64,000 nt of DNA, from NCBI RefSeq assembly GCF_009208055.1, contig NZ_WFKI01000008.1, positions 17,775 through 81,774 of the forward strand, in the 5' to 3' direction. This document shows, piece after piece, positions 17,800 through 26,504 of the stretch; position 1 is the stretch's first letter; the number at the start of each line of letters is the position of its first letter. A model generated the notes under the pieces. That model was not told the origin of the DNA, searched no databases, and saw only the letters and a program-made list of their open reading frames with translations. The translations under genes and the position numbers were made by a program. The stretch comes from Poseidonibacter ostreae (GTDB lineage: Bacteria; Campylobacterota; Campylobacteria; Campylobacterales; Arcobacteraceae).

Positions 17800-17837
17800 C
17801 CATAGATTAAATTTAAAATTTATTACTAATTTTTAAA

Positions 17838-18398
17838 TTATCTTATCATACTCAATATATTATTTATTATAATATCACTATCTTTTTGAGAGTGATTATA
17901 TTTACCATATACATGAAAGCCATGAATAAATGTGATAATAGTAAGAGCCATTGCCTTTGGATCTGCACTAAATTCACCTAATTTTGTAGCTTCTTTAAGA
18001 TTTGTTTCCATTTGAGAACATATATGATCAAAATATTGTTTTGGAATACTATATGTCTCTTCATCCATAAACTGTTTTTCTCTCATGGTGTTAGAGAATA
18101 AACAACCTTTAAAATTATCTCTAAATTTAAAACTTTGAAAAAATAACTCAATTCCTTTTTTACCAGGGTTGCTTTTTAATATATTCAATTTTTGTGATGA
18201 CCATTTAATATAATAATTATCTAATGAATCTTTAAAAAGTCCTTGTTTATCTTTAAATAAAGAATACATAGTTCTACGATTTAAACCTGTGTGCGAAACT
18301 AATTGGGCCATAGATACACCTTCATATCCTTTTTCCCAAAATATTTCCATTGCACTATCAAGTACTTTTTCTAAATCATATTCTACAGGTCTCGCCAT
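17838..18398 (-). CDS. TetR/AcrR family transcriptional regulator
   Basis: 186 residues. The N-terminal helix-turn-helix (about residues 8-55: AMEIFWEKGYEGVSM, TGLNRRTMYSLFKDK) is typical TetR. The ligand domain contains Cys99 in FKGCLFSNTM; a cysteine at this place is used by some TetR regulators (NemR type) to sense electrophiles or reactive chlorine, so redox control is possible but inferred. GGAGAT precedes the ATG. A perfect palindrome 23 bases upstream indicates autoregulation. It probably represses its own gene, the dehalogenase and the peroxiredoxin-like gene. Confidence 0.88.
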   Translation of the reverse strand: MARPVEYDLEKVLDSAMEIFWEKGYEGVSMAQLVSHTGLNRRTMYSLFKDKQGLFKDSLDNYYIKWSSQKLNILKSNPGKKGIELFFQSFKFRDNFKGCLFSNTMREKQFMDEETYSIPKQYFDHICSQMETNLKEATKLGEFSADPKAMALTIITFIHGFHVYGKYNHSQKDSDIIINNILSMIR

Positions 18399-18420
18399 TA
18401 TTCTATCTCCATTTACACTA

Positions 18421-18442
18421 TTATAGAATATTGATTCTATAA
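18421..18442. promoter_or_regulatory. TetR operator copy 3 (upstream of tetR)
   Basis: TTATAGAAT-ATTG-ATTCTATAA: perfect 9-base arms, 4-base spacer, identical in arms to the copy at 17038. Its position just upstream of the regulator gene fits autoregulation. Confidence 0.75.
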
Positions 18443-18484
18443 TGTCAAGTGTTTTATGTATTTTATTAAAAAGATTTTATTTTA

Positions 18485-19558
18485 TTATCTTCTTTTACCC
18501 ATTGAATAATCAATTATATATTGTGCAATATCATCTAAATGCACTATATCTTTAACTGCACCTGCTTTAATGGCTTTTGCTGGCATTCCAAAAACAACAC
18601 AACTTATCTCATTTTGTGCTACTGTATATACATTATTATTAAACATGTCTTTCATACCAATTGTACCATCATCACCCATTCCTGTCATAATAATAGCCAT
18701 TGCACTTGAACCTATTACATTATTAACTGATCTATATAATACATCAACACTTGGTTTATGTTGGCTTACTTTTTTTGTATCTAATAGTTTAGTTTTATAT
18801 TCTAGTCCATTTTTTACCACAGTTAAATGCATATTTCCAGGAGCTAAATAAGCATGCCCTCTTTCTAAAAGCATTCCATCTTTTGCTTCTTGTACATTTA
18901 CATTAGAGTTATCATTTAATCTATGAGCAAAGGAGTTAGAAAAACCATAAGGAATATGTTGAGAAATTAAAATAGGAGGTAAATTTTCGGGTAAATTTTG
19001 AAATACTTTTAATAAAGATTCAACACCACCAGTTGAAGAGCCAATTGCAATTAGTTTATATCCAGAACCTCTTGTAGGAGTTGATGGGATTACTTCATCA
19101 GGATGAATTTTATATTCAACTGCATTAGTATTTTTAGTTTTTGATACTAATGCCTTTGGTTTTTTTAATGTATATCTTTTAAGTAAAAAAGTTAAATTTA
19201 ATAGAGTCTCTTTTATTCTCTTTTGAAAAGATATCATTGATTCTCCACCTTCAGGTTTAGGAATAAAACCTACAGCCCCATCATCAAAAATATCATTTCC
19301 TCTTACACTCTCACCTGAAATTACGACAGCTGGCATAGGATGTAAACGCATTAAGTTTCTTAAGAAAACTACACCATTCATTTTTGGCATATTAATATCA
19401 ATTGTTACAATATCTGGTTCATACTGCTTAATTTTTTCTCTTGCATCAAATGCATCTACAGCCATAGATATAACTTCAAATTCATCTATTTCATTTATCA
19501 TATCTTTTATAATTCTTCTCATTGAAGGAGAATCATCTATAACTAAAACTGTATACAC
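18485..19558 (-). CDS. cheB: Chemotaxis methylesterase/response regulator CheB
   Basis: 357 residues starting at GTG. An N-terminal receiver domain (VLVIDDSPSMRR, phosphorylated Asp54 in VTIDINMPKM) is linked at about residue 130-165 to the methylesterase domain. Catalytic Ser is in GSSTGGVESL, His in ISQHIP and Asp in MTGMGDDGT. It demethylates glutamyl residues on chemoreceptors to reset them during adaptation. It is the last gene of the cheY-A-R-D-B operon. The presence of the receiver domain is notable because Campylobacter jejuni CheB lacks it. Confidence 0.95.
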   Translation of the reverse strand: MYTVLVIDDSPSMRRIIKDMINEIDEFEVISMAVDAFDAREKIKQYEPDIVTIDINMPKMNGVVFLRNLMRLHPMPAVVISGESVRGNDIFDDGAVGFIPKPEGGESMISFQKRIKETLLNLTFLLKRYTLKKPKALVSKTKNTNAVEYKIHPDEVIPSTPTRGSGYKLIAIGSSTGGVESLLKVFQNLPENLPPILISQHIPYGFSNSFAHRLNDNSNVNVQEAKDGMLLERGHAYLAPGNMHLTVVKNGLEYKTKLLDTKKVSQHKPSVDVLYRSVNNVIGSSAMAIIMTGMGDDGTIGMKDMFNNNVYTVAQNEISCVVFGMPAKAIKAGAVKDIVHLDDIAQYIIDYSMGKRR

Positions 19559-19589
19559 TCTAAAAAACCACCCTATTTATTATATAAAG

Positions 19590-20267
19590 CTAGAAAAGTT
19601 CGATTTCCATTTCAGGTTCCTCTGATTTATCTTCCATACCAAATAAATCAACACCACCAACATATTCTTTGATAACAGGAGCTTTTGTAATCTCTTTTTG
19701 TAAAGATTTTTCCTCTAGTAAAATTTTACTATCAGTTTCACTTTTTTGAGTAACTTTAATAAATGTTTCAAACTCATTTGCAAGTAGAATTAATCTACCA
19801 TGCTCACCTCTTGTATGTTCACTCATTAGTTGAAAGCCCTCAGACTTACAAAAATCTTTTGCGAACTCAACATTTCTATGTCCTATTGATTCAGATGAAA
19901 CATTTAATTGCATAATATCTGCACCACCTGATATTTTTGCAAACATATTATTTTTATTACAACCTAGTTTGTACATTTCATTAAGCATTGCTTCAACTGA
20001 ATAAAGACCATACTTCATATCATCATTACTATTATTACTACTTGGAAGTAAAAAGTGATTCATTGCTTTAATTTTAGTAACTTTATCATAAAACATAATA
20101 GCAACACAAGAACCTAGAAGTGTTTTAAATGCTATTTGTTCTATATCATTACCAACAGCAAATTCTCCACCAATTACAGTATGAGTACATAAACCTTTTG
20201 TTTTTTGTGTAAATCTTATAGCTGAAGCTTTTTCAATGCTTCCATCTTTATGTCCAATTACAATCAA
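19590..20267 (-). CDS. cheD: Chemoreceptor glutamine deamidase CheD
   Basis: 225 residues. CheD deamidates receptor glutamines and can modulate CheC-type phosphatases. The catalytic cysteine is in TLLGSCVAIMF and the histidine in MNHFLLP; the block GLYSVEAMLNEMYKLGC follows. The TTG start overlaps the cheR stop (TTGA), and GGAAG lies upstream, so translation is coupled. A C-terminal tail of about 40 residues (LLEEKSLQKE onward, ending acidic) exceeds the usual CheD length. Confidence 0.92.
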   Translation of the reverse strand: MIVIGHKDGSIEKASAIRFTQKTKGLCTHTVIGGEFAVGNDIEQIAFKTLLGSCVAIMFYDKVTKIKAMNHFLLPSSNNSNDDMKYGLYSVEAMLNEMYKLGCNKNNMFAKISGGADIMQLNVSSESIGHRNVEFAKDFCKSEGFQLMSEHTRGEHGRLILLANEFETFIKVTQKSETDSKILLEEKSLQKEITKAPVIKEYVGGVDLFGMEDKSEEPEMEIELF

Positions 20268-21109
20268 AATGCTTCCTTTTCTTTAATGAAAATATTTTGT
20301 CCTACTCTTTTTACATAATTAACTAAATCTTGGGGGTTTTCAGAATGACCTAAGTATAAAGTTCCCCCAATTTTTAAATGTGAAAAAAGTTTTTTTAATA
20401 TTTTATTCTGATCTTCCGCTGAAAAATAAATAAGTACATTTCTACAAAATACAATATCAAATTGATTTTTTGAAAAAGGATATGTATTGTCATTTAAATT
20501 CATAACTTGAAATGTAAGCATTTTTTTTAATTCATCTTTTACTTTTATAAGAATCTCTTCTCCAGCTAAGTTTTTTTCTATTCTTCTTTTAAAGTATTTT
20601 GAGGGTTTAATCCATTCAGGGAATTCTTTTGATGATTTAGAATACCTATATACACCATTTGCAGCATACTGTAATACATTTGTATCTATATCTGTTGCAA
20701 TTACAGAAGCATTTAGTTTTTTCCCAATTTCATCTTGAACTTCTAAAAGAGTCATAGCCATTGAATATGGTTCTTCACCTGTTGAAGATGCAGAACAATA
20801 CATATTTATTTTATTTCCAGATTTTGCAAGCTGGGGAATGGCTCTATTTTTTAAATCTAAAAAATGAAAATCTTCTCTAAAAAAATGTGTTTTATTTGTA
20901 GTAAAAGAGTTAATAAATTCAGTAACATAGGAACCTTCTTCAACTAAATGAAGAAGATCCATAATATCACCTTTATATTTACTATCTCTTTTTAATTTAT
21001 CAATTCTATTAGAGATCATAATATCTTTATTATCAGCTAATGTTATTCCAGTTAATCCATAAAGAATTTTCTTTACTCTATTATGAACGTCATCTGTTGT
21101 ATACTTCAT
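20264..21109 (-). CDS. cheR: Chemotaxis protein methyltransferase CheR
   Basis: 281 residues. The N-terminal helical domain is followed by the SAM-dependent methyltransferase domain with CSASSTGEEPYSMAM and FCRNVLIYF, both diagnostic of CheR, which methylates receptor glutamates. It abuts cheA (stop at 21110) and overlaps cheD by four bases. Together with CheB and CheD it supplies the whole receptor-modification system. Confidence 0.95.
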   Translation of the reverse strand: MKYTTDDVHNRVKKILYGLTGITLADNKDIMISNRIDKLKRDSKYKGDIMDLLHLVEEGSYVTEFINSFTTNKTHFFREDFHFLDLKNRAIPQLAKSGNKINMYCSASSTGEEPYSMAMTLLEVQDEIGKKLNASVIATDIDTNVLQYAANGVYRYSKSSKEFPEWIKPSKYFKRRIEKNLAGEEILIKVKDELKKMLTFQVMNLNDNTYPFSKNQFDIVFCRNVLIYFSAEDQNKILKKLFSHLKIGGTLYLGHSENPQDLVNYVKRVGQNIFIKEKEAF

Positions 21110-23206
21110 TTATGAAGCTTTTCTTGCTTTATTTATACCTCTTTCGATATTAATTTGAGCATTAATAATACCTACAACATCTAAGATAAGACCAATACTT
21201 CCATCTCCTCTTACAGTTGCTGCTCCAATTCCCTCAACAGATCTAAAGTTTTTATCTAAAGGCTTAACAACAACTTGATGTTGATTTAAGAACTCATCAA
21301 TAGATAAGGCAACTTTTGTATTTCCAGATTTAACAACAATTAACATACCATCTTCTAAATTTTCAAAACTATTTTCAAGTCCAAATAATTGATGTATTCG
21401 TACAACTGGAATAAACTCTTCTCTTAACATTAATAAATCTTGAGTTCCATCACCAATTTTTTTAATCATATCAGATGTTGGTTGTAATGACTCAACAATA
21501 GAAGATAATGGTAAAATATATTTTTGATCACTAACTGCAATATCTAAACCATCAAGAATAGCAAGAGTTAAAGGTAACATAATTGTTAAAACTGTACCCT
21601 CACCTAATGTAGTATCTAGTTTTAAATCTCCACCTAGTTTTTGAATATTTGTTTTAACAACATCCATTCCAACACCACGTCCTGAGATTTCTGAAATTTG
21701 ATCTGCTGTTGAAACTCCAGCACCAAATACAAGCATTGCTTTTTCATTATCATTCATATTATTATATTGATTTTCATCAATTTGACCTTGATCTAGTGCT
21801 TTTTGGGCAACTTTTTCTATATCAATTCCTCTTCCATCATCTTCTATTGTAATAATCATTTGTCCATTAGCTTGTTCAGCTGAAATTATAATAGAACCAA
21901 TATCATGTTTTCCAGAAGCTTCTCTTTCTTCTGGTGTTTCTAAACCATGATCAAGTGAATTTCTAATAACATGCATTAAAGGATCAGTTAATCCTTCAAT
22001 CATTGCTTTATCAATTTCAACATTATCACCAAAGTGTTTGAATTCAACTTTTTTACCAAGTTTCTTAGAAATATCTCTAACAACTTTTGGAAATTTAGAA
22101 TAAATAGATTCCATTGGTACCATTCGAATACTCATAATAGAGTCTTGCATATCTCTAATATGTCTTTCAAGTAACTCTAATCTTTCAAGTACAGAATTTC
22201 TTGTTTTTGAATCATCAATAGTTGATGAAAATTGAGTAAGCATGGCATTTGTAATAACTAAATCCCCAACATTATTCATAAGTAAGTCAATTTTATCAAG
22301 ATTTACTCTAATATTATTATTAGTAGAAGCTTTTTTAGTTGCTTTTTCTTTTATCTCTTTATTAACTCTAGGAGCACTTGGTTTATTAGCAGGAGGTGTT
22401 TGTTCATTTGTAATAACTGCGGCACTTTCTTCTGAAGTTTCTACTGTAGTGTTCTCAGTAGCTTCGATATTATTTGTTTGCATTACAGAATCTGGTGTTA
22501 AAGATGGAACATCATCAAAAAATCCAAAATTCTCTTTATCTTCATCATTTATATGAATATCTTTAGCATTATCAGAAGCTTCTTGTAACTCTTTATCATA
22601 GAAACCAAAGTTTTTTTGATTTTCATCTACGTCATCCGCAAATATACCATATGATTTACTACTTTTTTGTTCATTTAAGTCATCATCAAAAAATCCAAAA
22701 TTTTCATTATCTAAAGACTCTTGTACCATAGGAATTGTAACTTCAGGAGTTTCAATTACAGGTTCTTCTTTAACAATTTCTTTAATTTCTTCTTTCTTAA
22801 CAACTGTACCATTAGAATATGCACGGATTTCTTCAAGTAAAGAAGTAGTCATTTCTGTGAATGTTTCTTTTGTTAAATCTTCTGCAACTTCTAAATCTAA
22901 GATTTCTTTCATTACATCTAAACCATCAATTAAAGTTCCTGCCATTTCTGGTATGAATTCAATTTTATGATTTCTTAATTTATCCATCATATTTTCAACA
23001 TCATGCGTAAATTCAGCAAAAAGTTTTAATTCAACAGATGCACCACTACCTTTTAAAGTATGTACATCTCTAAATAGTTGACCCATTTCATCATCTGTTA
23101 ATGAGCCATTATTTTCAGCTTCTAAAAGTACATTATCAGCTGATTCAAAAAGTTCTTCAGCTTCTTCTAAAAACATTTCTCTATATTTTGAAATATCAAA
23201 TGACAT
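21110..23206 (-). CDS. cheA: Chemotaxis histidine kinase CheA
   Basis: 698 residues. The Hpt domain has phosphorylated His49 (VHTLKGSGAS). A long acidic linker (about 135-290) holds four copies of an FGFFD-like motif at residues 170-174, 186-190, 200-204 and 227-231, in place of a recognisable P2 domain. Dimerisation and kinase domains follow (VIRNSLDHGLE, DDGRGID, GRGVGMDVV), then a CheW-like domain to the end. It has no C-terminal receiver, unlike the CheA fusion of Helicobacter and Campylobacter; a separate CheY gene lies directly upstream. The kinase relays receptor signals to CheY and CheB. Confidence 0.95.
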   Translation of the reverse strand: MSFDISKYREMFLEEAEELFESADNVLLEAENNGSLTDDEMGQLFRDVHTLKGSGASVELKLFAEFTHDVENMMDKLRNHKIEFIPEMAGTLIDGLDVMKEILDLEVAEDLTKETFTEMTTSLLEEIRAYSNGTVVKKEEIKEIVKEEPVIETPEVTIPMVQESLDNENFGFFDDDLNEQKSSKSYGIFADDVDENQKNFGFYDKELQEASDNAKDIHINDEDKENFGFFDDVPSLTPDSVMQTNNIEATENTTVETSEESAAVITNEQTPPANKPSAPRVNKEIKEKATKKASTNNNIRVNLDKIDLLMNNVGDLVITNAMLTQFSSTIDDSKTRNSVLERLELLERHIRDMQDSIMSIRMVPMESIYSKFPKVVRDISKKLGKKVEFKHFGDNVEIDKAMIEGLTDPLMHVIRNSLDHGLETPEEREASGKHDIGSIIISAEQANGQMIITIEDDGRGIDIEKVAQKALDQGQIDENQYNNMNDNEKAMLVFGAGVSTADQISEISGRGVGMDVVKTNIQKLGGDLKLDTTLGEGTVLTIMLPLTLAILDGLDIAVSDQKYILPLSSIVESLQPTSDMIKKIGDGTQDLLMLREEFIPVVRIHQLFGLENSFENLEDGMLIVVKSGNTKVALSIDEFLNQHQVVVKPLDKNFRSVEGIGAATVRGDGSIGLILDVVGIINAQINIERGINKARKAS

Positions 23207-23220
23207 ATTAGATCCTTTTT

Positions 23221-23589
23221 TTATCTACTTAATACGATGTTTACTGCTTTTAACAGTTGATCCGGAACAAAAGGTTTTACAATCCAACCAGTAGCACCTG
23301 CTGCCTTTCCTTTTGTTTTCATTTCATCACTTCTTTCAGTTGTTAATACTAAAATAGGTTTTTTTGAATATTGTGGTATTTTTCTTAGTTCGCCAATAAG
23401 TGTAAGTCCATCCATATTTGGCATATTTACGTCAGTTATTATTAAATCAAAATTAGTGCTGTTAGCTTTTGCTAAACCATCTACGCCATCAACTGCCTCA
23501 GTTACATCAGTGTAACCACCTTCGTTTAAAGCATAGTTTAACATATCTCTTAGCATTGTAGAATCATCTACGATTAAAAGTTTTGCCAT
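23221..23589 (-). CDS. cheY: CheY-like response regulator
   Basis: 122-residue stand-alone receiver domain. The acidic pocket is DD at residues 8-9, phosphorylated Asp is Asp53 (IITDVNMPNMDG), switch Thr is in VLTTERS and the lysine in WIVKPFVPDQL. It is the first gene of the chemotaxis operon, 14 bases before cheA. It could be the motor-binding CheY or a phosphate sink; the operon position favours a role in chemotaxis. AAGGGG provides the ribosome-binding site, just after an inverted repeat. Confidence 0.88.
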   Translation of the reverse strand: MAKLLIVDDSTMLRDMLNYALNEGGYTDVTEAVDGVDGLAKANSTNFDLIITDVNMPNMDGLTLIGELRKIPQYSKKPILVLTTERSDEMKTKGKAAGATGWIVKPFVPDQLLKAVNIVLSR

Positions 23590-23607
23590 ATTAGTACCCC
23601 TTAGGTT

Positions 23608-23635
23608 GTATAGTTAAAAAATTATTTAACTATAC
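23608..23635 (-). repeat. Perfect 11-bp inverted repeat between pnp and cheY
   Basis: GTATAGTTAAA and TTTAACTATAC pair around six bases. It lies downstream of pnp and 19 bases before the cheY start. No T-run follows on the minus strand, so it may be a weak terminator, an mRNA-stabilising hairpin or an operator in the chemotaxis leader. Confidence 0.5.
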
Positions 23636-23667
23636 TAACGTAAGAAATATTAAACTAGGGTTAATTA

Positions 23668-25848
23668 TTAAATTGAATTAGAAGCTAATTCAATTCTATC
23701 TTTACTTACTTTAAGTACTTTTATTTCTACTTCATCTCCAACACTTAAAACATCAGAAACATTTTTAACTCTTTGTTTTGAAATTTTAGAAATATGTAAT
23801 AAACCTTCTCCACCTTTTGGTAATGCCATAAATGCACCAAAATCAACAATTCTTTCAACTTTTGCCATTAATACATCATCAACAGTATAAAGTTTTTCAA
23901 AGTCAAGATTTTTTGAAGGTTGTTTTCTTGAAACTGCATTATTAGAAATAGTTTTAATATGTTCACAAGCATCTAATACATTTTGCTTATTACTTCCACT
24001 TACTTTTACATTTCCACTATCTCTATCTAAATCTATTCCTACAGAGAACTTTTCAATTATTTCTTTAATTGTTGAACCTGCTTTTCCTATAACAACCATT
24101 ATTTTACTTGGATCAATTGCAAATTGTTCAATTAATGGTAAAGCTTCACTTGGAATAATATCTTCAGCTGCTGTATGCATTAAACCTAAAATATGATCTC
24201 TACCTTCTTTTGCTTGTAATAATGCTTCTTGTAAAACTGATAATTCAATTCCACCAAGTTTAATATCCATTTGTAAAGCTGTAATACCTTTTGTAGTACC
24301 TGCAACTTTAAAATCCATATCTCCATCATGATCTTCAAGACCCATGATATCAGTTAATACAGAATAGTCACCATTTTCAACAACCATACCCATAGCAACC
24401 CCAGCAACTAAATCAGAAATTGGAACTCCTGCTGCTTTTAAAGCTAGTGAACCTCCACAAACAGTTGCCATTGAAGAAGAACCATTTGATTCTAAAATTT
24501 CTGAAACTAATCTAACTGTATCTGTATAATCATCATCAATAGTAGCTTCTAAAGCTTTTTTACCTAAATTACCATGACCTAATTCTCTTCTTCCTACTCC
24601 AAACATTGGTTTTGCTTCACCTACTGAGAAACCTGGGAAGTTGTAATGTAACATAAAGTTTTCAATTGAAGTTGATTTTTCAGTTAACTTTTCAAACATT
24701 TGTCCATCTTTTGGACCACCAAGTGTTGCTACAACTAAAGCTTGTGTTTCACCTCTTGTAAATAAACAAGATGAATGAGCTGATGGTAAAATATTAGTAT
24801 CAATAGAAATAGGTCTAACGTCTTTTAACCCTCTTCCATCTGCTCTAACCTTATCACTTACAATCATATTTCTTACAATTTCTCTTTTTACAATAGATAC
24901 AGCTTCATAAATTACTGAAAATTCTATTTCATTCTCTTCACAATATGAGTTAGCAGAAATCATTTTAGCTACATCTTTAAGTTCAGTTGCTCTTTCACTT
25001 TTTGCTAATTTTTTAATAGCTTCAGTAATATCTGAAGAGAAATTATCTCTTACATAATCAATAACATCTTCAGAAATTGTAAACTTAACTAGTTCAACTT
25101 CTTTCATTTCTTTACAAGCAACTTCAAAACCAGCTTCATAAGTAGTATTAGCTTCAAATAAAACTTCTTGAGCAAAAGCAATTGCTTCTACTAATTGCTC
25201 TTCATTCATTTCATTTGTACTATGAACTTTTGTAAAAGCTTCAATATCAACTTCAAGCATTTCAGATGAAGAAATAGCTTTCATTTCAATCATAAGTAAT
25301 TCGTCTTTAGAACCAGCAATATATAAATCTAATGTAGAATTTTCAAGTTCAGACATTTTAGGATTTGCAACATATTCACCGTCAATCTTAGCAACTCTTA
25401 CACCACAAACTGATTTTTTAATTGGTAAGTTTGAAGTATATAAAGCAGCATTAGCAGCATTTAAAGCTAAGGCTTGTAAATCAACATCTTTATCAGCACT
25501 TAAAACCATAACTGTAATAGTTGTAGGATATACATATCCTTTAGGGAATAATGGTCTTAAACTTCTATCAATTACTCTTGAAGTTAAAGTTTCAAACTCA
25601 CTTGGTTTTGCTTCTCTTTTTATAAAACCACCTGGAAGTTTCGCTGCTGCATATGTTTTTTCAATATACTGAACTGTTAAAGGAGTAAAATCTTCACTTA
25701 CAGGATTATCAAATTCACTAACTACTGTAGCTAATACAACTGCATTTCCTAATTTTGCTAATACTGACCCATTAGCTTGTTTAGCTACTTTACTAAACTC
25801 AAAAATCTCTTGTTTTTTACTTAATTCAAATTCACAAACTGTTGACAT
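23668..25848 (-). CDS. pnp: Polyribonucleotide nucleotidyltransferase (PNPase)
   Basis: 726 residues. Phosphorolytic 3'-5' exoribonuclease. Two RNase PH domains (N-terminal GSVLAKLGNAVVLATVV; second with FTRGETQALVVATLG and DIMGLEDHDGDMDFKVAGT) are followed by a KH domain (VVIGKAGSTIKEI, with GKAG in place of the usual GKGG) and an S1 domain (VDFGAFMALPKGGEGLLHIS). Length and domain order are normal. It follows the phosphoribosyltransferase gene by five bases. Confidence 0.96.
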   Translation of the reverse strand: MSTVCEFELSKKQEIFEFSKVAKQANGSVLAKLGNAVVLATVVSEFDNPVSEDFTPLTVQYIEKTYAAAKLPGGFIKREAKPSEFETLTSRVIDRSLRPLFPKGYVYPTTITVMVLSADKDVDLQALALNAANAALYTSNLPIKKSVCGVRVAKIDGEYVANPKMSELENSTLDLYIAGSKDELLMIEMKAISSSEMLEVDIEAFTKVHSTNEMNEEQLVEAIAFAQEVLFEANTTYEAGFEVACKEMKEVELVKFTISEDVIDYVRDNFSSDITEAIKKLAKSERATELKDVAKMISANSYCEENEIEFSVIYEAVSIVKREIVRNMIVSDKVRADGRGLKDVRPISIDTNILPSAHSSCLFTRGETQALVVATLGGPKDGQMFEKLTEKSTSIENFMLHYNFPGFSVGEAKPMFGVGRRELGHGNLGKKALEATIDDDYTDTVRLVSEILESNGSSSMATVCGGSLALKAAGVPISDLVAGVAMGMVVENGDYSVLTDIMGLEDHDGDMDFKVAGTTKGITALQMDIKLGGIELSVLQEALLQAKEGRDHILGLMHTAAEDIIPSEALPLIEQFAIDPSKIMVVIGKAGSTIKEIIEKFSVGIDLDRDSGNVKVSGSNKQNVLDACEHIKTISNNAVSRKQPSKNLDFEKLYTVDDVLMAKVERIVDFGAFMALPKGGEGLLHISKISKQRVKNVSDVLSVGDEVEIKVLKVSKDRIELASNSI

Positions 25849-25853
25849 TTATT

Positions 25854-26504
25854 TTAATCCTTTTTTATTGTTTCTATATCTTTAAATTTTATTTCATCTA
25901 ATGTATCATAATAAAAGTTAATAGATATAAAGTGATCTAGCTTTTTTATATAATACAAATCATCTGCAATTGACTCAATTGTTGGAATACTAGCTGTTGG
26001 TATTACAGGAGTTGCAACTGAAACTGATTTAGCTCCTAATTTGATTGCACTTTTAATACAAGCCATCATTGTTAAACCCGTATTTAATCCCTCATCAATT
26101 AATAAAATATTTTTTTCATTTAAATTTGTTAATTTATTTCCATTTCTAAACTTTGAAACTTCATATGACAATTCATTTTCATATAAAAATTTTGACTGTC
26201 CATAAATTAAATCTAAACTAATACCAAATACTTTTACTAACTCTTCATGAATTAATACTTCTTCAGCTTCAGTTACAATTGCTATTTCACATTCATGATT
26301 ACTAGGTGCAAATATTTTCTTAGAAAACATCATATCAAGTTTTGCATTTAACTCTTTTGCAATAATACTTGCAATTGGATATCCCCCACATGATGTAGAT
26401 AATACTGTCCAATCTTCTAATTTCATACTTTCAATTGGTAAAATATCTAATAATCTATAAGCAGCTACTTCTCTATTTTTAAAATATATTGGATCTGGTG
26501 TCAT
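25854..26504 (-). CDS. Phosphoribosyltransferase-family protein
   Basis: 216 residues. The block NILLIDEGLNTGLTMMACI is a PRPP-binding-loop-like motif (two acidic residues then TG), preceded by a strand-rich region as in type I phosphoribosyltransferases. The substrate cannot be assigned. The ATG overlaps the lptD stop (TAATG), and pnp follows after five bases, so it is part of the lptD-PRT-pnp run. Confidence 0.7.
   Translation of the reverse strand: MTPDPIYFKNREVAAYRLLDILPIESMKLEDWTVLSTSCGGYPIASIIAKELNAKLDMMFSKKIFAPSNHECEIAIVTEAEEVLIHEELVKVFGISLDLIYGQSKFLYENELSYEVSKFRNGNKLTNLNEKNILLIDEGLNTGLTMMACIKSAIKLGAKSVSVATPVIPTASIPTIESIADDLYYIKKLDHFISINFYYDTLDEIKFKDIETIKKD

Noticed and set aside
22242..22556. 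104-residue plus-strand ORF inside cheA
   Set aside because: Antisense shadow of the cheA linker.
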